A stretch of DNA of 57,432 nucleotides from Acidobacteriaceae bacterium. Lineage in GTDB: Bacteria > Acidobacteriota > Terriglobia > Terriglobales > Acidobacteriaceae. Of the stretch, positions 1 to 10,794 are shown in pieces. The notes beneath the pieces were generated by a model, which saw only the letters and a list, made by a program, of their open reading frames with translations, made no database searches and was not told the DNA's origin. Position numbers and translations under genes: made by a program. The stretch is from contig PMYL01000055.1 in assembly GCA_003170825.1 (NCBI GenBank), positions 1 to 57,432 of the forward strand, given 5' to 3'. The first letter of the stretch is position 1. Each line of letters begins with the position of its first letter.

Positions 1-1
1 T

Positions 2-160
2 CTTGACGCTCCACACCTAGTGTCCGCGCAGGAGTACGGGGATATACGAAAACTTCGTGTGCAGGAGCTTATACGGCTGAGTGAAGAAAACGGCCGCTAT
101 GCCGAATCGCAAGGCATGACGGACGAACTCCTTGCTGAACTGCTGGCCGGCGAGGCATGA
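2..160 (+). CDS. Probable antitoxin of a PIN-type toxin-antitoxin pair (5'-truncated by window edge)
   Basis: The reading frame is open from the first base of the window and ends at TGA 158-160. The visible 52 residues end in a charged, Leu-rich helix (MTDELLAELLAGEA). The TGA overlaps the ATG (157-159) of the PIN-domain pseudogene, the coupling usual for antitoxin-toxin pairs. The start and any DNA-binding domain lie outside the window, so the antitoxin call rests on position, size and the C-terminal sequence style. It would act by binding the toxin and autorepressing the operon. The frame itself has no internal stop, unlike its partner. Confidence 0.5.
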   Translation, partial: LDAPHLVSAQEYGDIRKLRVQELIRLSEENGRYAESQGMTDELLAELLAGEA

Positions 161-600
161 GTCAACGGGTCGTCATCGTCACCAACATGTATGTGAGTCG
201 GTTCATTCGCCCCAATTCGGTTCCAGGTCAGGCCGTATTGAAGGCATAGGCCGAAGCGGAGACGCTTGTTTCGACGGCCACTTGGTCGGAGTTATGCATA
301 GTCCTCAAACGGCCAAAGCTTGCGCGTTACATTGGTGCTGGTCTTCTGACTCCGTATCTGAACTATCTCTGGTTGGCCGCTAAACCAGTGACCATACTCT
401 CGCCTGTCCGCGCCTGCCGCGACCCCAGGGACGACAAGTTTCTTGAGGTTGCCGTGCATGGGCGAGCCGATGCCATTGTGACAGGAGACCGCGACCTGCT
501 GGACCTCAATCCGTTCAGAGGGATTGCGATTCTGACCCCGGCGGAGTACCTGGAGTGGGGTAGTCCTGGATGCCCACCCGTTATTCTTGAGACACTATGA
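157..600 (+). pseudogene. PIN-domain toxin (VapC-like, TIGR00305 type), inactivated
   Basis: Frame 157-600 reads as one PIN-domain protein of the 'putative toxin-antitoxin system toxin component, PIN family', interrupted by an in-frame TAG at 247-249 after residue 30. The part before the stop (MSQRVVIVTNMYVSRF, then PNSVPGQAVLKA) matches the family N-terminus. The part after it (DDKFLEVAVHGRADAIVTGD, then RDLL and GIAILTPAEYLEW) matches the C-terminus without any change of frame. The first catalytic aspartate is also lost: the family's V-x-D-T-N reads V-I-V-T-N here. Such toxins are Mg-dependent RNases, and this one should be dead twice over. The stop overlaps the ATG of the next gene at 597. 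Confidence 0.85.
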
Positions 601-1163
601 CAGCTTCCCATATTCCTCAGCGGCGTGTGGCCGTTTATTGCGGATCGGCAAACGGAAACAATCCTGCATTTCTGGCGGAGGCTCGGGCGCTGGGCGAGGC
701 GATTGCCGCGGCCGGGCTGGGGCTGGTGTATGGCGGGGCCTGCGTGGGGCTGATGGGCGCGGTGGCCGATGCGGCGCTGGCCGGCGGCGCGGAGGCGATC
801 GGCGTGCTGCCCGAGGTGCTGGCGGGGCGGGAGATCGCCCATACCGGGCTGAGTTCGCTCGAATTGGTTTCCACCATGCACGAACGGAAGGCGCGGATGG
901 CTGAGCTGGCCGATGCGTTTCTGGTGCTGCCGGGCGGCTACGGGACGCTGGAGGAGCTGCTGGAGGTGGTCACATGGGCGCAATTGCGCCTGCACGCCAA
1001 GCCTTGCATCCTGATCAATACGGCCGGATATTGGGATGGGCTGCTCAAGTTCCTCGATACGGCGGTGACGGCGGGGTTTTTGAAGCAGAAGAACCGGGAG
1101 TTGATGCGGGTGGCTGCGAGTGCGGAAGAGGCGGTGGGGATGGTGGTTGGCGGTCTATCTTGA
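597..1163 (+). CDS. LOG-family protein (cytokinin riboside 5'-monophosphate phosphoribohydrolase-like)
   Basis: A 188-residue single-domain protein of the LOG (Lonely Guy) family, a Rossmann-like fold that hydrolyses nucleoside 5'-monophosphates to free base and ribose 5-phosphate. Visible signatures are VAVYCGSANG near the N-terminus, GLVYGGACVGLMGAVADAAL, the STMHERKARM helix carrying the catalytic Arg, and PGGYGTLEELLEVVTWAQL with the family's PGGxGTxxE motif. The length is typical. ATG 597 overlaps the stop of the PIN pseudogene (ATGA), so it may have been read with that operon. The 3' end overlaps the opposing gene by 9 bp. The in vivo substrate in bacteria is uncertain. Confidence 0.93.
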   Translation: MTASHIPQRRVAVYCGSANGNNPAFLAEARALGEAIAAAGLGLVYGGACVGLMGAVADAALAGGAEAIGVLPEVLAGREIAHTGLSSLELVSTMHERKARMAELADAFLVLPGGYGTLEELLEVVTWAQLRLHAKPCILINTAGYWDGLLKFLDTAVTAGFLKQKNRELMRVAASAEEAVGMVVGGLS

Positions 1164-1625
1164 CTTGGCGATTCCGGACTCGGACAAACGGAAGTTATTT
1201 TCAAATTCCGGTAGCTTCTCGGCCATCTTATCGACCTGCAAATACATCCAGCCACGATTATTGGTTTCTTCCTTGCCGGATTGAAAACGCTTATCCGCCT
1301 CAGCTTTGGGGATAATGAAGATTCTGCGTTCTTTTTCACCTGGACAAGAAACTGGACAAGCAAGTAGAACGATTGCAAGCCAATCGAAGTTGTTCTTTCT
1401 TACTTTGCAATAGTCTACATTCGCACTTCCGCCGCGCTTGAATGTCCGGGTCTTCACCGAAATTCGTTGTGGATGCTCAGCGCCTTCCGGATCTGCAATC
1501 ACATCGTAGCTTGGCCAATTATCGGGCATCTTCGCGGCGGGAGCCCCAGCCAGTGTCAATTCGAATACAACAAGCGCTTCACCAGCATCGCCCATCTGCT
1601 TAGGCGTGTAACCTTTTGGATTCAT
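1155..1625 (-). CDS. Hypothetical protein with a PD-(D/E)xK nuclease-like core
   Basis: A 156-residue cytoplasmic protein without a signal or membrane segment. The order of residues resembles small PD-(D/E)xK or Holliday-resolvase-like folds: a GEALVVFEL helix (E16, E22), then NWPSYDVIAD (D41), then QRISVKTRTFKRGG, where S-V-K58 sits in place of the usual E-x-K. Missing the acidic residue before K58 leaves activity in doubt. Proteins of this look often occur near mobile or defence genes, but nothing adjacent assigns a role. It converges on the LOG gene, overlapping its last 9 bp. Function is unknown; the fold suggestion is inference from the motif pattern. Confidence 0.65.
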   Translation of the reverse strand: MNPKGYTPKQMGDAGEALVVFELTLAGAPAAKMPDNWPSYDVIADPEGAEHPQRISVKTRTFKRGGSANVDYCKVRKNNFDWLAIVLLACPVSCPGEKERRIFIIPKAEADKRFQSGKEETNNRGWMYLQVDKMAEKLPEFENNFRLSESGIAKSR

Positions 1626-1693
1626 GCCTATACGATAGCAGGCCGAACCTGTAGTCTATGTTGCACGAGTGTCGGCGTATGCACAATTTGTGA

Positions 1694-2149
1694 CTAGCTG
1701 GGCGTTCCCGTCGCTTCTTCAGCGGCGAACGTGCATTCCCTGCACTGGCAGACGCGGCGGAGGTATTCCCAGGAGTAGATGCCTGAGGTGTGGCCGTCTT
1801 GCCAGTTGAACTGGAGGGCGTAGCGGCCAACGGCGTGGGCGCTGGCTGGCTTGGCGGGCGGGGTATACATGGGCAGGACGGCGGTGGGCCTGGGCTTGGG
1901 CTGGCCGGGTTTGCGGCCCTCCAGCTTGCGCTCTTCGACGCAGGTGGCACAGGGGCAGGCGTCGCGCAGCCAGGCAAAGCTCCAGGCGCTCTTGTGGCCG
2001 TCGACCCAGTCGATTTCCAGGCCCTTGCCCTCGGAGAGCAGCACACGGACCTTCTCCGGGGTGACGGCGATGCGGGGCAAGGGGCGGTCCGTTTCGGTCT
2101 CGCTCGCGGCATGGTCCTTCGAGACAAAGCGAATGCCTTCGTGGCTCAT
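1694..2149 (-). CDS. DUF971 (GBBH-like N-terminal domain) protein
   Basis: A 151-residue protein made of one DUF971 domain, the zinc-binding fold also found at the N-terminus of gamma-butyrobetaine hydroxylase. It shows the expected paired features: IDWVDGHKSAWSFAWLRDAC (about 46-65) with C65-P-C67-A-T-C70, and then FNWQDGHTSGIYSWEYLR (114-131) with C134-Q-C136-R-E-C139. The doubled CxCxxC pattern suggests metal binding. Stand-alone members are often linked to Fe-S or Mrp/ApbC-type functions, which cannot be settled here. It lies downstream of the TauE gene on the same strand, separated by an inverted-repeat element. Confidence 0.85.
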   Translation of the reverse strand: MSHEGIRFVSKDHAASETETDRPLPRIAVTPEKVRVLLSEGKGLEIDWVDGHKSAWSFAWLRDACPCATCVEERKLEGRKPGQPKPRPTAVLPMYTPPAKPASAHAVGRYALQFNWQDGHTSGIYSWEYLRRVCQCRECTFAAEEATGTPS

Positions 2150-2154
2150 GAGTC

Positions 2155-2267
2155 CAGTTTACAGTGGACAGTGAACAGTGGTCAGTGGTCAACGTTATCA
2201 GCGGACGATTGTCTCTTGTTCCCTGCTGCTTGAAAACTGCCCACTGACCACTGTTCACTGTTCACTG
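2155..2267. repeat. Inverted-repeat (REPIN-like) element, GTCAGTGG family
   Basis: The left arm at 2155-2200 (core ACAGTGAACAGTGGTCAGTG) and the right arm at 2236-2267 (core CACTGACCACTGTTCACTGT) are near-perfect reverse complements around a loop of about 40 nt. The right arm overlaps the 3' end of the TauE gene and supplies its last residues (ISEQ) and stop. A related inverted pair precedes clpB (3661-3797), and a weaker single arm lies at 10797-10820. The layout of two inverted copies of a short unit resembles REPINs or BIMEs. Confidence 0.8.
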
Positions 2268-3055
2268 ATAAAGAACCATGCGGCCATGGAGAGGCCGATG
2301 AAGACGACCAGCCCGCGGAGCACCGTTTGGGGAACCATGCGGGCGAAGCGGGCAGAGGTGTAGCCGCCGATGGCGCAGACGACCATGGCCAGCAGACAGT
2401 AGCGCCAGACGACCTGGCCATTGACGGTAAAGATGACAAAGGCGATGCCGTTGGCCAGGGTGGTGGAGACCACTTTGAGGGCGTTGATCTCGTGGATGTC
2501 CTGAAAGCCGAAGAGCGAGAGCAGGGTGATGAGCAGAAATCCGGCGCCGGCGCCAAAGTAACCGATGTAAAAGCAGACCGCGATGGTCAGGAGGAAGACC
2601 GGCAGGCGGCGCGGCGGATGGGCGGCGCTGCCGGCCGTGCCTTTACGGCGCTCGAGCCAGCGGGAGACTGGGCCGCTGAGGGCGAAGATGGTGGCGGATA
2701 CGAGGAGCAGCCAGGGCACCAGGTGCAGAAAGGTCATCTGCGGCGTGTTGAGCAGGACTGCGGCTCCGGCGGCACCGCCCAGCAGGCCGGCGAGGCCCAT
2801 GGGCAGGGCGAGACGCAGGTTTTTGCGGATGTCGTCACGGTAGGCGGCGACGGAGGTGAGCTGGCCGGGCCACAGGGCCACGGTGTTGGTGGCGTTGGCC
2901 TGGACGGGCAGCATCTTCATCCCCAGCATGGCGGGAAAAAGCAAAAAGGAACCGCCGCCGGCCACGGCGTTGAGCACTCCGGCCAGAAAGGCAGCCACGG
3001 TGAGCCAGACCCAGTGCCAGTCCATGGATTGGGGAAGGCTGGAGAGGAACGTCAT
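2255..3055 (-). CDS. TauE/SafE-family membrane transporter
   Basis: A 266-residue integral membrane protein of the sulfite exporter TauE/SafE family (old DUF81), thought to move sulfite, organosulfonates or related anions across the inner membrane. The N-terminal half has the family motif AFLAGVLNAVAGGGSFLLFP; the second half begins with LTIAVCFYIGYFGAGAGFLL, giving about eight hydrophobic segments. I start it at ATG 3055 (MTFLSS), preceded by GAAGGACAG. The frame is open further upstream to 3547, but that stretch is not protein-like. The last four residues and the stop fall inside a repeat arm, so the native C-terminus may have been altered by repeat insertion. Confidence 0.92.
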   Translation of the reverse strand: MTFLSSLPQSMDWHWVWLTVAAFLAGVLNAVAGGGSFLLFPAMLGMKMLPVQANATNTVALWPGQLTSVAAYRDDIRKNLRLALPMGLAGLLGGAAGAAVLLNTPQMTFLHLVPWLLLVSATIFALSGPVSRWLERRKGTAGSAAHPPRRLPVFLLTIAVCFYIGYFGAGAGFLLITLLSLFGFQDIHEINALKVVSTTLANGIAFVIFTVNGQVVWRYCLLAMVVCAIGGYTSARFARMVPQTVLRGLVVFIGLSMAAWFFISEQ

Positions 3056-3220
3056 CTGTCCTTCATTGTAGAAGGACGATCGAGACGGCCAGGGAACAGA
3101 GAACAACAGGGTCGATGGCGCGGCAGGTTGCCGACTTTGGCCTGGAATACAACTTCGGGCAGGCCAGGGCCATCGTACCGGACAGCAAGGGTGGGAATTG
3201 GAAAGGCCGGAGGTATACGA

Positions 3221-3415
3221 ATGACAAAGCTCACGTCCGCGGAACGGGAAGATTTGCCCAAAGGCGATTTTGTATTTCCAAAAACTCGGCGCTATCCGAT
3301 CGAAGACGCCGCTCACGCCCGCGATGCGCTGGCTCGCTCCAGCGGAAAGCCTGAACACGCCGCGGTCGTGGCGGCGGTCAGGCGAAAGTTCCCGGAGATT
3401 GACGTTGAGAAGTAG
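3221..3415 (+). CDS. Small DUF6582-like protein
   Basis: A 64-residue, highly charged cytoplasmic protein. The start at ATG 3221 is set by a strong ribosome-binding site, GGAGG at 3209-3213, and by family resemblance. It begins MTKLTSAEREDLPKGDFVFP, continues with RRYPIEDAAHARDALAR and ends in RRKFPEID. This is the pattern of small proteins (DUF6582-like) found in phages and bacteria, with an order of 'LPxxxFAFPxxRxYPI..HA..AL.R' followed by a C-terminal K(Y/F)P. The molecular role is not known. It stands alone, divergent from the TauE gene and upstream of clpB. Confidence 0.75.
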   Translation: MTKLTSAEREDLPKGDFVFPKTRRYPIEDAAHARDALARSSGKPEHAAVVAAVRRKFPEIDVEK

Positions 3416-3812
3416 AGGGTCGGGGGAACAGGGAACAGTGTAATGGAGCGTCCTTGCGGCCCATTTCGATGCAAGCGGGTGAAACCACGGACTCAACCGG
3501 GTGCGATTCCCCTGATCCCTGATCGTTTGTTTCTTCCTTTCACGCAAATTATTGATATTGCTTGGGATATTTCTTTACATAAACATGAGCGTATAACGCG
3601 CATATTTTATGAATCATTTGCGCTATAATCCAATCAGATTTGTTGAGTGATGTAAAGGCAGTTGTCAGTGATCAGTGGTCAGAAGGAAGCATCCGCAAGC
3701 AAGATGGGGCCTCCAGGATTTAAAGAAGTTCACGATATGCTGCCAAGTCGGCAATGCATTCGTCCGAACACTGAAAACTGATTACTTACCACTGACATCG
3801 AGGCACACAATC
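3416..3812. other. AT-rich intergenic and promoter region upstream of clpB
   Basis: 397 bp with no convincing gene. The stretch from about 3535 to 3650 is markedly AT-rich against its surroundings and contains TATAAT at 3624-3629, a plausible -10 box for clpB with no good -35. I see no CIRCE or HAIR heat-shock operator. The last 150 bp holds an inverted-repeat element (3661-3797). The frame of clpB stays open through this region, but the extension is not protein-like. Confidence 0.45.
3661..3797. repeat. Second REPIN-like inverted pair, directly upstream of clpB
   Basis: The left arm at 3661-3682 contains GTCAGTGATCAGTGGTCAG. The right arm at 3769-3797 contains ACTGATTACTTACCACTGAC, its imperfect reverse complement. 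The arms match the unit of the element at 2155-2267 and enclose about 85 bp of unrelated sequence. The element ends 16 bp before the clpB ATG, so it should lie in the clpB leader. Confidence 0.65.
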
Positions 3813-6437
<2,625 letters not shown>

Positions 6438-6463
6438 CGCTGGCGACGAGTTAGCGAGTTGGC

Positions 6464-6492
6464 GAACAGGCTCCGCGATGCGGAGCCTGTTC
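6464..6492. terminator. Hairpin terminator between convergent clpB and mutS2
   Basis: GAACAGGCTCCGC and GCGGAGCCTGTTC form a perfect 13-bp stem with a 3-nt loop (GAT), 26 bp past the clpB stop and before the mutS2 stop at 6537. It could terminate both converging transcripts. There is only a short T-rich tail (TGTTAG). Confidence 0.75.
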
Positions 6493-6536
6493 TGTTAGCA
6501 AGTTAGCGGATTGCCCGGTGATGGATGAGGCCTCAG

Positions 6537-9044
6537 CTATTGACGCAGTTCGACCAGCGTTGCCCCTTGGCCGCCTTCGTTTTGGGGGGCTTCGGCGATG
6601 GTGGCTACGTGGGGATGGCTCTTAAGGAATTCGCGGACGCCGCGGCGGAGGATGCCGGCGCCGTGGCCGTGGATGACGCGGACGCGCGGCAGGCCGGCGA
6701 GGAAGGCGCGGTCTAGATACTTTTCCAGCTCCCCTGTGGCCTCGTCCACGGTCCGGCCGATGAGGTTGATCTCCATGCGCATCTCGTCGGTGTTGGCGCT
6801 GGTGACGGTGACGCGGACGTTTTTCTGCTGGCGGGCGGCGGCCAGTGGGCTAGCCTCTGCGCTACTCCGAGAGTCTCCCGTCCGCAGGACCACTTCGGCG
6901 ATGTCGTCGCGCTTGACGCGCATCTTGATGGGGCCGAGCGCAACTTCAAAGAGGTCTTTCTCGACCTCGCGCTGCACCACCGCAACCTTGTTCATCGACT
7001 TGAGGCGGACTTGGTCGCCGGCTGTGACGTGCTTCACGATGTGCGGCTGGGCGTTGGCGTCGCCCTGATCTGCGCCGGTTCGATGCGCGACGACGGTCTG
7101 GTTGAAACTCTCCTGAAACTCGCGGCGCAGGCGCAGGATACGGCGTTCGGCTTCCTTGGATAACTTCTGCTGGGCCGCGCGATCTTCGATGGCGCGCACC
7201 GTCTCGCGCATCTGGAACTCGAAGTCCTTGAGCAGCGAGGCCAGTTTGGTTTCGAGGTCGCGGGTGCGGTTGCGCAGCTCGACATCGCCCTCGCGGGCCA
7301 GCTTGGCGCGCTCCTGGTTGAGCGCGTATTGCTGCTCGCGGGCGGCCTTGCGATCGCCTTCGAGTTGGGTGAGTTCGTTGTGCAGACGGTCGAGGAAGCG
7401 GGCGATGTCCACCTGCTGCGAACCGAGGCGTTGGCGGGCTGCGGCGACGATGCCGGCGTTGAGGCCCAGCCGCTCGGCTTGCTGAATGCCGGCTGATGCG
7501 CCGGGAACGCCGAGGCGGAGCTGATAGTTGGGCGCGAGGGTCACTTCGTCCACGCCGGCCGCTGCGTTGAGCGCGCCGGGGGTGTTGGCGGCGTAGACCT
7601 TGAGCGAGGTGTGGTGTGTGGAGATGAGCGACCACGCGCCGGCCACGAGAAAGTGGCTGGCAATGGCTACGGCCAGAGCGGAGCCTTCCTCGGGATCGGT
7701 GGAGGAACCGAGTTCGTCGAGCAGAACCAGCGAGCCAGGGCCGGCGAGTCGCGAGAGGCGGTCGAGATTGGTGATGTGCGCGGAAAAGGTGGAGAGTTCG
7801 GCCTCGATCGACTGCGCGTCGCCGATGTCGGCCAGGAATGCGGTGAAGACGGGAAAAATGGCTGCCGTGGCGGGGACGGGCAGGCCGGCCTGGGCCATCA
7901 TGGCCAGCAGCGCAGTGGTCTTGAGCGTGACGGTTTTGCCGCCGGTGTTTGGACCGCTGACAATGAGCTGACGAACTTCGGCGGTGAGTTCAAGCGTGAG
8001 CGGGACAACACACGTATTGGGGCGGACGCCATTCAAGCGGAAATGCCTTTCGAGCAGAGGATGGCGGGCGGCTTCGAGGCGGAGAAGATCGGGCGCAATC
8101 GCCGGGGCTATGCAGTCGTAGTCGCGGGCAAAGCGGGCTCGGGCCTGGAGGCTATCGACCAGCGCAAGGACGCGCGCGCCTTCCACCAGGCCATGGGCAT
8201 AGCCGCCGACCTGGCGGGTGAGGGCGACAAAGATGCGGTGGATTTCGGCCTGTTCTTCCTCGATGAGCCGGACCAGCTCGTTGTTCTGCTCGATGGTCTC
8301 GAGAGGCTCGACGTAGACGGTCTGGCCCGAGGAGCTGGCGCCGTGGACCACGCCGCTGATACGCCGCTTCAACTCGGCGCGGACGGGAATGACGAAGCGG
8401 TCGCCGCGAATGGTGATGAGATCTTCCTGGGTGGCGCCCTCCTGGGAGAGCTTGCGCAGGGCGGCGCGGAGGCTCTCTTCGATGAGGCGCTGCTGCCGCT
8501 CCTGGTCGCGGCGGATGCGGCCCAGTTCGGGCGAGGCGCTATCGGCCAGCGAGCCGTCCGGCTGAATCGTGCGCTCGATGGACTCGGCCAGCGGGCGGAG
8601 GCTTGTGGTCAAGGCCGCGGAGAGCTCGGAGAGGCCGGGCAGCTTGCCGGCCAGGCGCGCCGGCGGCGATTGCAGCAGCGATTGCCAGGAGGCGACGTCG
8701 TTGGCCAGGCGGGCGACGGCCTGGAGTTCGCCGGCTTCGAGGGCCGCGCCGGGAATCTGGGCCTTGGCGACGTGCTGCGTGGGGTCGAAGAGGCCGCCGA
8801 GGGGGATGGAAACCTGCTCGCTGAGCGCCAGACGGACTTCGCCGGTGAGCTGGTGCTGGCGGGCGATCCAGGCTTCGTCGGTAGAGGGCTGAAGCGAAAG
8901 GATTGCGCCGCGGCCGACGGGCGAAGCGGCAAAGCCGGCCACCAGAGCCAACAGCGGCTCCCACTCCAGAGCGGCAAAGTCGGCGTGTTCCACCGGCGAC
9001 GGGATGGGATCGAGCAGGGGCATGTCTATCTGTTCTGAAACCAT
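6537..9044 (-). CDS. mutS2: MutS2 endonuclease / ribosome-collision factor
   Basis: An 835-residue MutS2 protein. It lacks the MutS mismatch-recognition domain. It has the core/clamp region, an ABC-type ATPase with Walker A GPNTGGKT at about 364-371 and LLDELGSSTDPEEGSAL, a long coiled coil (about 515-640), and a C-terminal Smr domain with VRVIHGHGAGILRRGV near 780. MutS2 suppresses recombination in some bacteria and, in Bacillus, splits or cleaves at collided ribosomes. A KOW-like segment (VTAGDQVRLKSMNKVAVV) precedes the Smr domain. ATG 9044 is taken; ATG 9023 (MPLLDP) is an alternative. It follows the fmdB-type gene by 43 bp on the same strand, so the two are probably co-transcribed. Confidence 0.96.
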   Translation of the reverse strand: MVSEQIDMPLLDPIPSPVEHADFAALEWEPLLALVAGFAASPVGRGAILSLQPSTDEAWIARQHQLTGEVRLALSEQVSIPLGGLFDPTQHVAKAQIPGAALEAGELQAVARLANDVASWQSLLQSPPARLAGKLPGLSELSAALTTSLRPLAESIERTIQPDGSLADSASPELGRIRRDQERQQRLIEESLRAALRKLSQEGATQEDLITIRGDRFVIPVRAELKRRISGVVHGASSSGQTVYVEPLETIEQNNELVRLIEEEQAEIHRIFVALTRQVGGYAHGLVEGARVLALVDSLQARARFARDYDCIAPAIAPDLLRLEAARHPLLERHFRLNGVRPNTCVVPLTLELTAEVRQLIVSGPNTGGKTVTLKTTALLAMMAQAGLPVPATAAIFPVFTAFLADIGDAQSIEAELSTFSAHITNLDRLSRLAGPGSLVLLDELGSSTDPEEGSALAVAIASHFLVAGAWSLISTHHTSLKVYAANTPGALNAAAGVDEVTLAPNYQLRLGVPGASAGIQQAERLGLNAGIVAAARQRLGSQQVDIARFLDRLHNELTQLEGDRKAAREQQYALNQERAKLAREGDVELRNRTRDLETKLASLLKDFEFQMRETVRAIEDRAAQQKLSKEAERRILRLRREFQESFNQTVVAHRTGADQGDANAQPHIVKHVTAGDQVRLKSMNKVAVVQREVEKDLFEVALGPIKMRVKRDDIAEVVLRTGDSRSSAEASPLAAARQQKNVRVTVTSANTDEMRMEINLIGRTVDEATGELEKYLDRAFLAGLPRVRVIHGHGAGILRRGVREFLKSHPHVATIAEAPQNEGGQGATLVELRQ

Positions 9045-9087
9045 CTTAGCGTTCCAGGGGCAGAGAGACTCGATGGGGATGGTTGTC

Positions 9088-9417
9088 TTAAGAGGTTGAG
9101 CCTGGTGTCGTGGTGGGAGCAGCCGCGGGCGTGGGAGCGGGGGCGCTGGCGGTGCTTTCGCTGGGGGTCGAAGGCGTTTGGGTCTCTGCCGGAGCGGACT
9201 CGGAGGCGGATTCGGAGGCGGGCGCGCTGCTCTTGGCCGCGTAGTCGTTCACATACCAACCGGCGCCCTTGAAGTGCAGGCCGGGAGCGGTGAGCGGGCG
9301 CTCGAGCGCGCCGCCGCATTCAGGGCACACAAGCTCCGGCTCGGCCGAGAAGTTCTGGATTTTCTCAAAACGGTGGCCACACTGGGTGCAGCGATACGCA
9401 TACAACGGCAAAGTCAT
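9088..9417 (-). CDS. FmdB-family zinc ribbon protein
   Basis: A 109-residue protein. The first 50 residues form the FmdB/CxxC zinc ribbon: PLYAYRCTQCGHRFEKIQ, then ELVCPECGG, two CxxC knuckles that bind one zinc. A GLHFKGAGWYVNDYA segment follows, typical of bacterial members. The remaining tail is a low-complexity Ser/Ala/Pro/Thr/Glu-rich stretch, probably disordered. The role of the family is unclear (it was first linked to formamidase and amidase gene regulation). It lies immediately upstream of mutS2. Confidence 0.9.
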   Translation of the reverse strand: MTLPLYAYRCTQCGHRFEKIQNFSAEPELVCPECGGALERPLTAPGLHFKGAGWYVNDYAAKSSAPASESASESAPAETQTPSTPSESTASAPAPTPAAAPTTTPGSTS

Positions 9418-9551
9418 TCACCTGTTCGGGAATAGATCACCCACTTTGCCTATTGTATCGGCAGGGCGGCAATTGCCTGCAAAACACCGCCCTGCGTTCT
9501 CCGATCATCGTCTCCACACTGGCTCCAGACGCTGTTTTCTGGCGCTGGCCC

Positions 9552-10091
9552 TCAATGCACTACTAGCGGGACGGTGGCAATGTGGTTTTCCCAGGCCAGC
9601 GTCAGGTTAGCCGCGGGACCGCCCGTGCCTCTGATGCTGTATTTCAGGTTCTCAATTGTCTCTGCCGGCTTGGCCATGGTCATCATCACCTTGCCCAGAT
9701 CCTGCGACTTGTCGTATACCGTTCCCCACTGGCCGGTTTGCTTGCTGACGACGAGCACCCAGTGGTCAGGGTCGGAGAGGTCGACGTACAGGGTGTAGTC
9801 GCCCTTGGGGACGGTCAGGCCGCCGATCTTGAGGTCGCCTTCGGTATGCAATTTGGTGGCGGCATTGGCCCCCGCGCGCCAGATCGGATAGGTGGGATCC
9901 TTGCCGATGAGGCCATCCTTGCTGAAGATGTGGCCGGCGCGGCCTTTGACTCCGGGCGAGTTGTAGGTGATGGTGATGGCCTTTCCGGCGATGGTCGCCG
10001 ACTCGGTGGCTGGCTGGCTGGCAGGCGGTTTCTGTTGCGCGAATACGGTGGCGGCGATGAGAAGGCCCGTACAGACTAAGAGACGCTTCAT
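9552..10091 (-). CDS. Secreted DUF2911 protein
   Basis: A 179-residue exported protein with a clear signal peptide (MKRLLVCTGLLIAATVFA, cleavage near residue 19). The mature part is one DUF2911 domain: ITITYNSPGVKGRAGHIF, then PIWRAGANAATKL, GDYTLYVD and WVLVVSKQTGQWGT. This beta-rich family is common in Acidobacteriota and Bacteroidota and has no known function. The ATG is preceded by GAAGGAGAAC. It is divergent from the next secreted-protein gene, so 10092-10272 holds both promoters. Confidence 0.9.
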   Translation of the reverse strand: MKRLLVCTGLLIAATVFAQQKPPASQPATESATIAGKAITITYNSPGVKGRAGHIFSKDGLIGKDPTYPIWRAGANAATKLHTEGDLKIGGLTVPKGDYTLYVDLSDPDHWVLVVSKQTGQWGTVYDKSQDLGKVMMTMAKPAETIENLKYSIRGTGGPAANLTLAWENHIATVPLVVH

Positions 10092-10272
10092 GACGATGTT
10101 CTCCTTCGGGAGAGTCCCTGTTTGGTCAGGACGCCCCGACGGGATGATTGTCGCACCATGTGCCGGGGCTCGGAAAGGGGGAGCGGACCCCAGGACACAC
10201 TCTTCGCCGCCGGCCAGCGCGGCGGAGGGTGCGGTATACTCCGGTACGCAGCAGAAACATGGAGGTTTCAGG

Positions 10273-10794
10273 ATGCGTAACCAGGCAATTTTGAGGATGG
10301 CGGCGGCCGGAATGATGGCCGTGGCGATGATGGCGGCGCCGGGGGCAATCCAGGCGCAGGGCAGCGATACGGTGTTGAAGCCGGCGGAAATTCAGAAGCT
10401 CCTTCCGGCGAGCGTGTATTACCGCGGGCAGTTGGCGCCCACGCAGTTGCGGAACTCCGGGGGCGTGAAGCTGGCCGACGGGCTCTATGTGCTGGCTACA
10501 CTGGTGGACACCAGCGGATACGCGACCAGCGTGGCGGCGAAGTACCAGGCTTACTTCATCGCCGAGGTTCCCCTCAAGGTGGGCGGAGAGAACCTGGCGG
10601 CGGGCGTCTATGGCGTGGGCTTCATTGGGGACAACAAGTTTGTGGTGACCGACGTGGGCGGGCATGACGTGCTGACGGTGAACGCGGGCGAGGATGCGGG
10701 ACTCAAGCGGCCCGTGCCGCTGCAGATTGTGGTCGACCCGGCCGGCGGCTTCCGGCTCTATACCGGGCGCAAGTATGTGATCTTCAGCCGGTAG
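10273..10794 (+). CDS. Secreted protein of unknown function
   Basis: A 173-residue exported protein. The signal peptide is residues 1-29 (AMMAAPGAIQA before the cut). The start at ATG 10273 is supported by GGAGG at 10261-10265, and TATACT at 10234-10239 is a candidate -10. The mature part has a Leu/Pro linker (LKPAEIQKLLPASVYYRGQ), then a compact beta-rich region with LADGLYVLATLVDTSG and ends YTGRKYVIFSR. I do not recognise a named family. It is divergently paired with the DUF2911 protein and, like it, seems to be a small periplasmic or outer-surface beta protein. Confidence 0.8.
   Translation: MRNQAILRMAAAGMMAVAMMAAPGAIQAQGSDTVLKPAEIQKLLPASVYYRGQLAPTQLRNSGGVKLADGLYVLATLVDTSGYATSVAAKYQAYFIAEVPLKVGGENLAAGVYGVGFIGDNKFVVTDVGGHDVLTVNAGEDAGLKRPVPLQIVVDPAGGFRLYTGRKYVIFSR

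Noticed and set aside
3056..3547. N-terminal extension of the TauE protein
   Set aside because: The extra residues are not membrane-like or conserved in style; a good ribosome-binding site precedes ATG 3055.
7611..9038. 475-codon open frame on the plus strand inside mutS2
   Set aside because: Antisense shadow with Gly/Ala/Asp bias and no recognisable motif.
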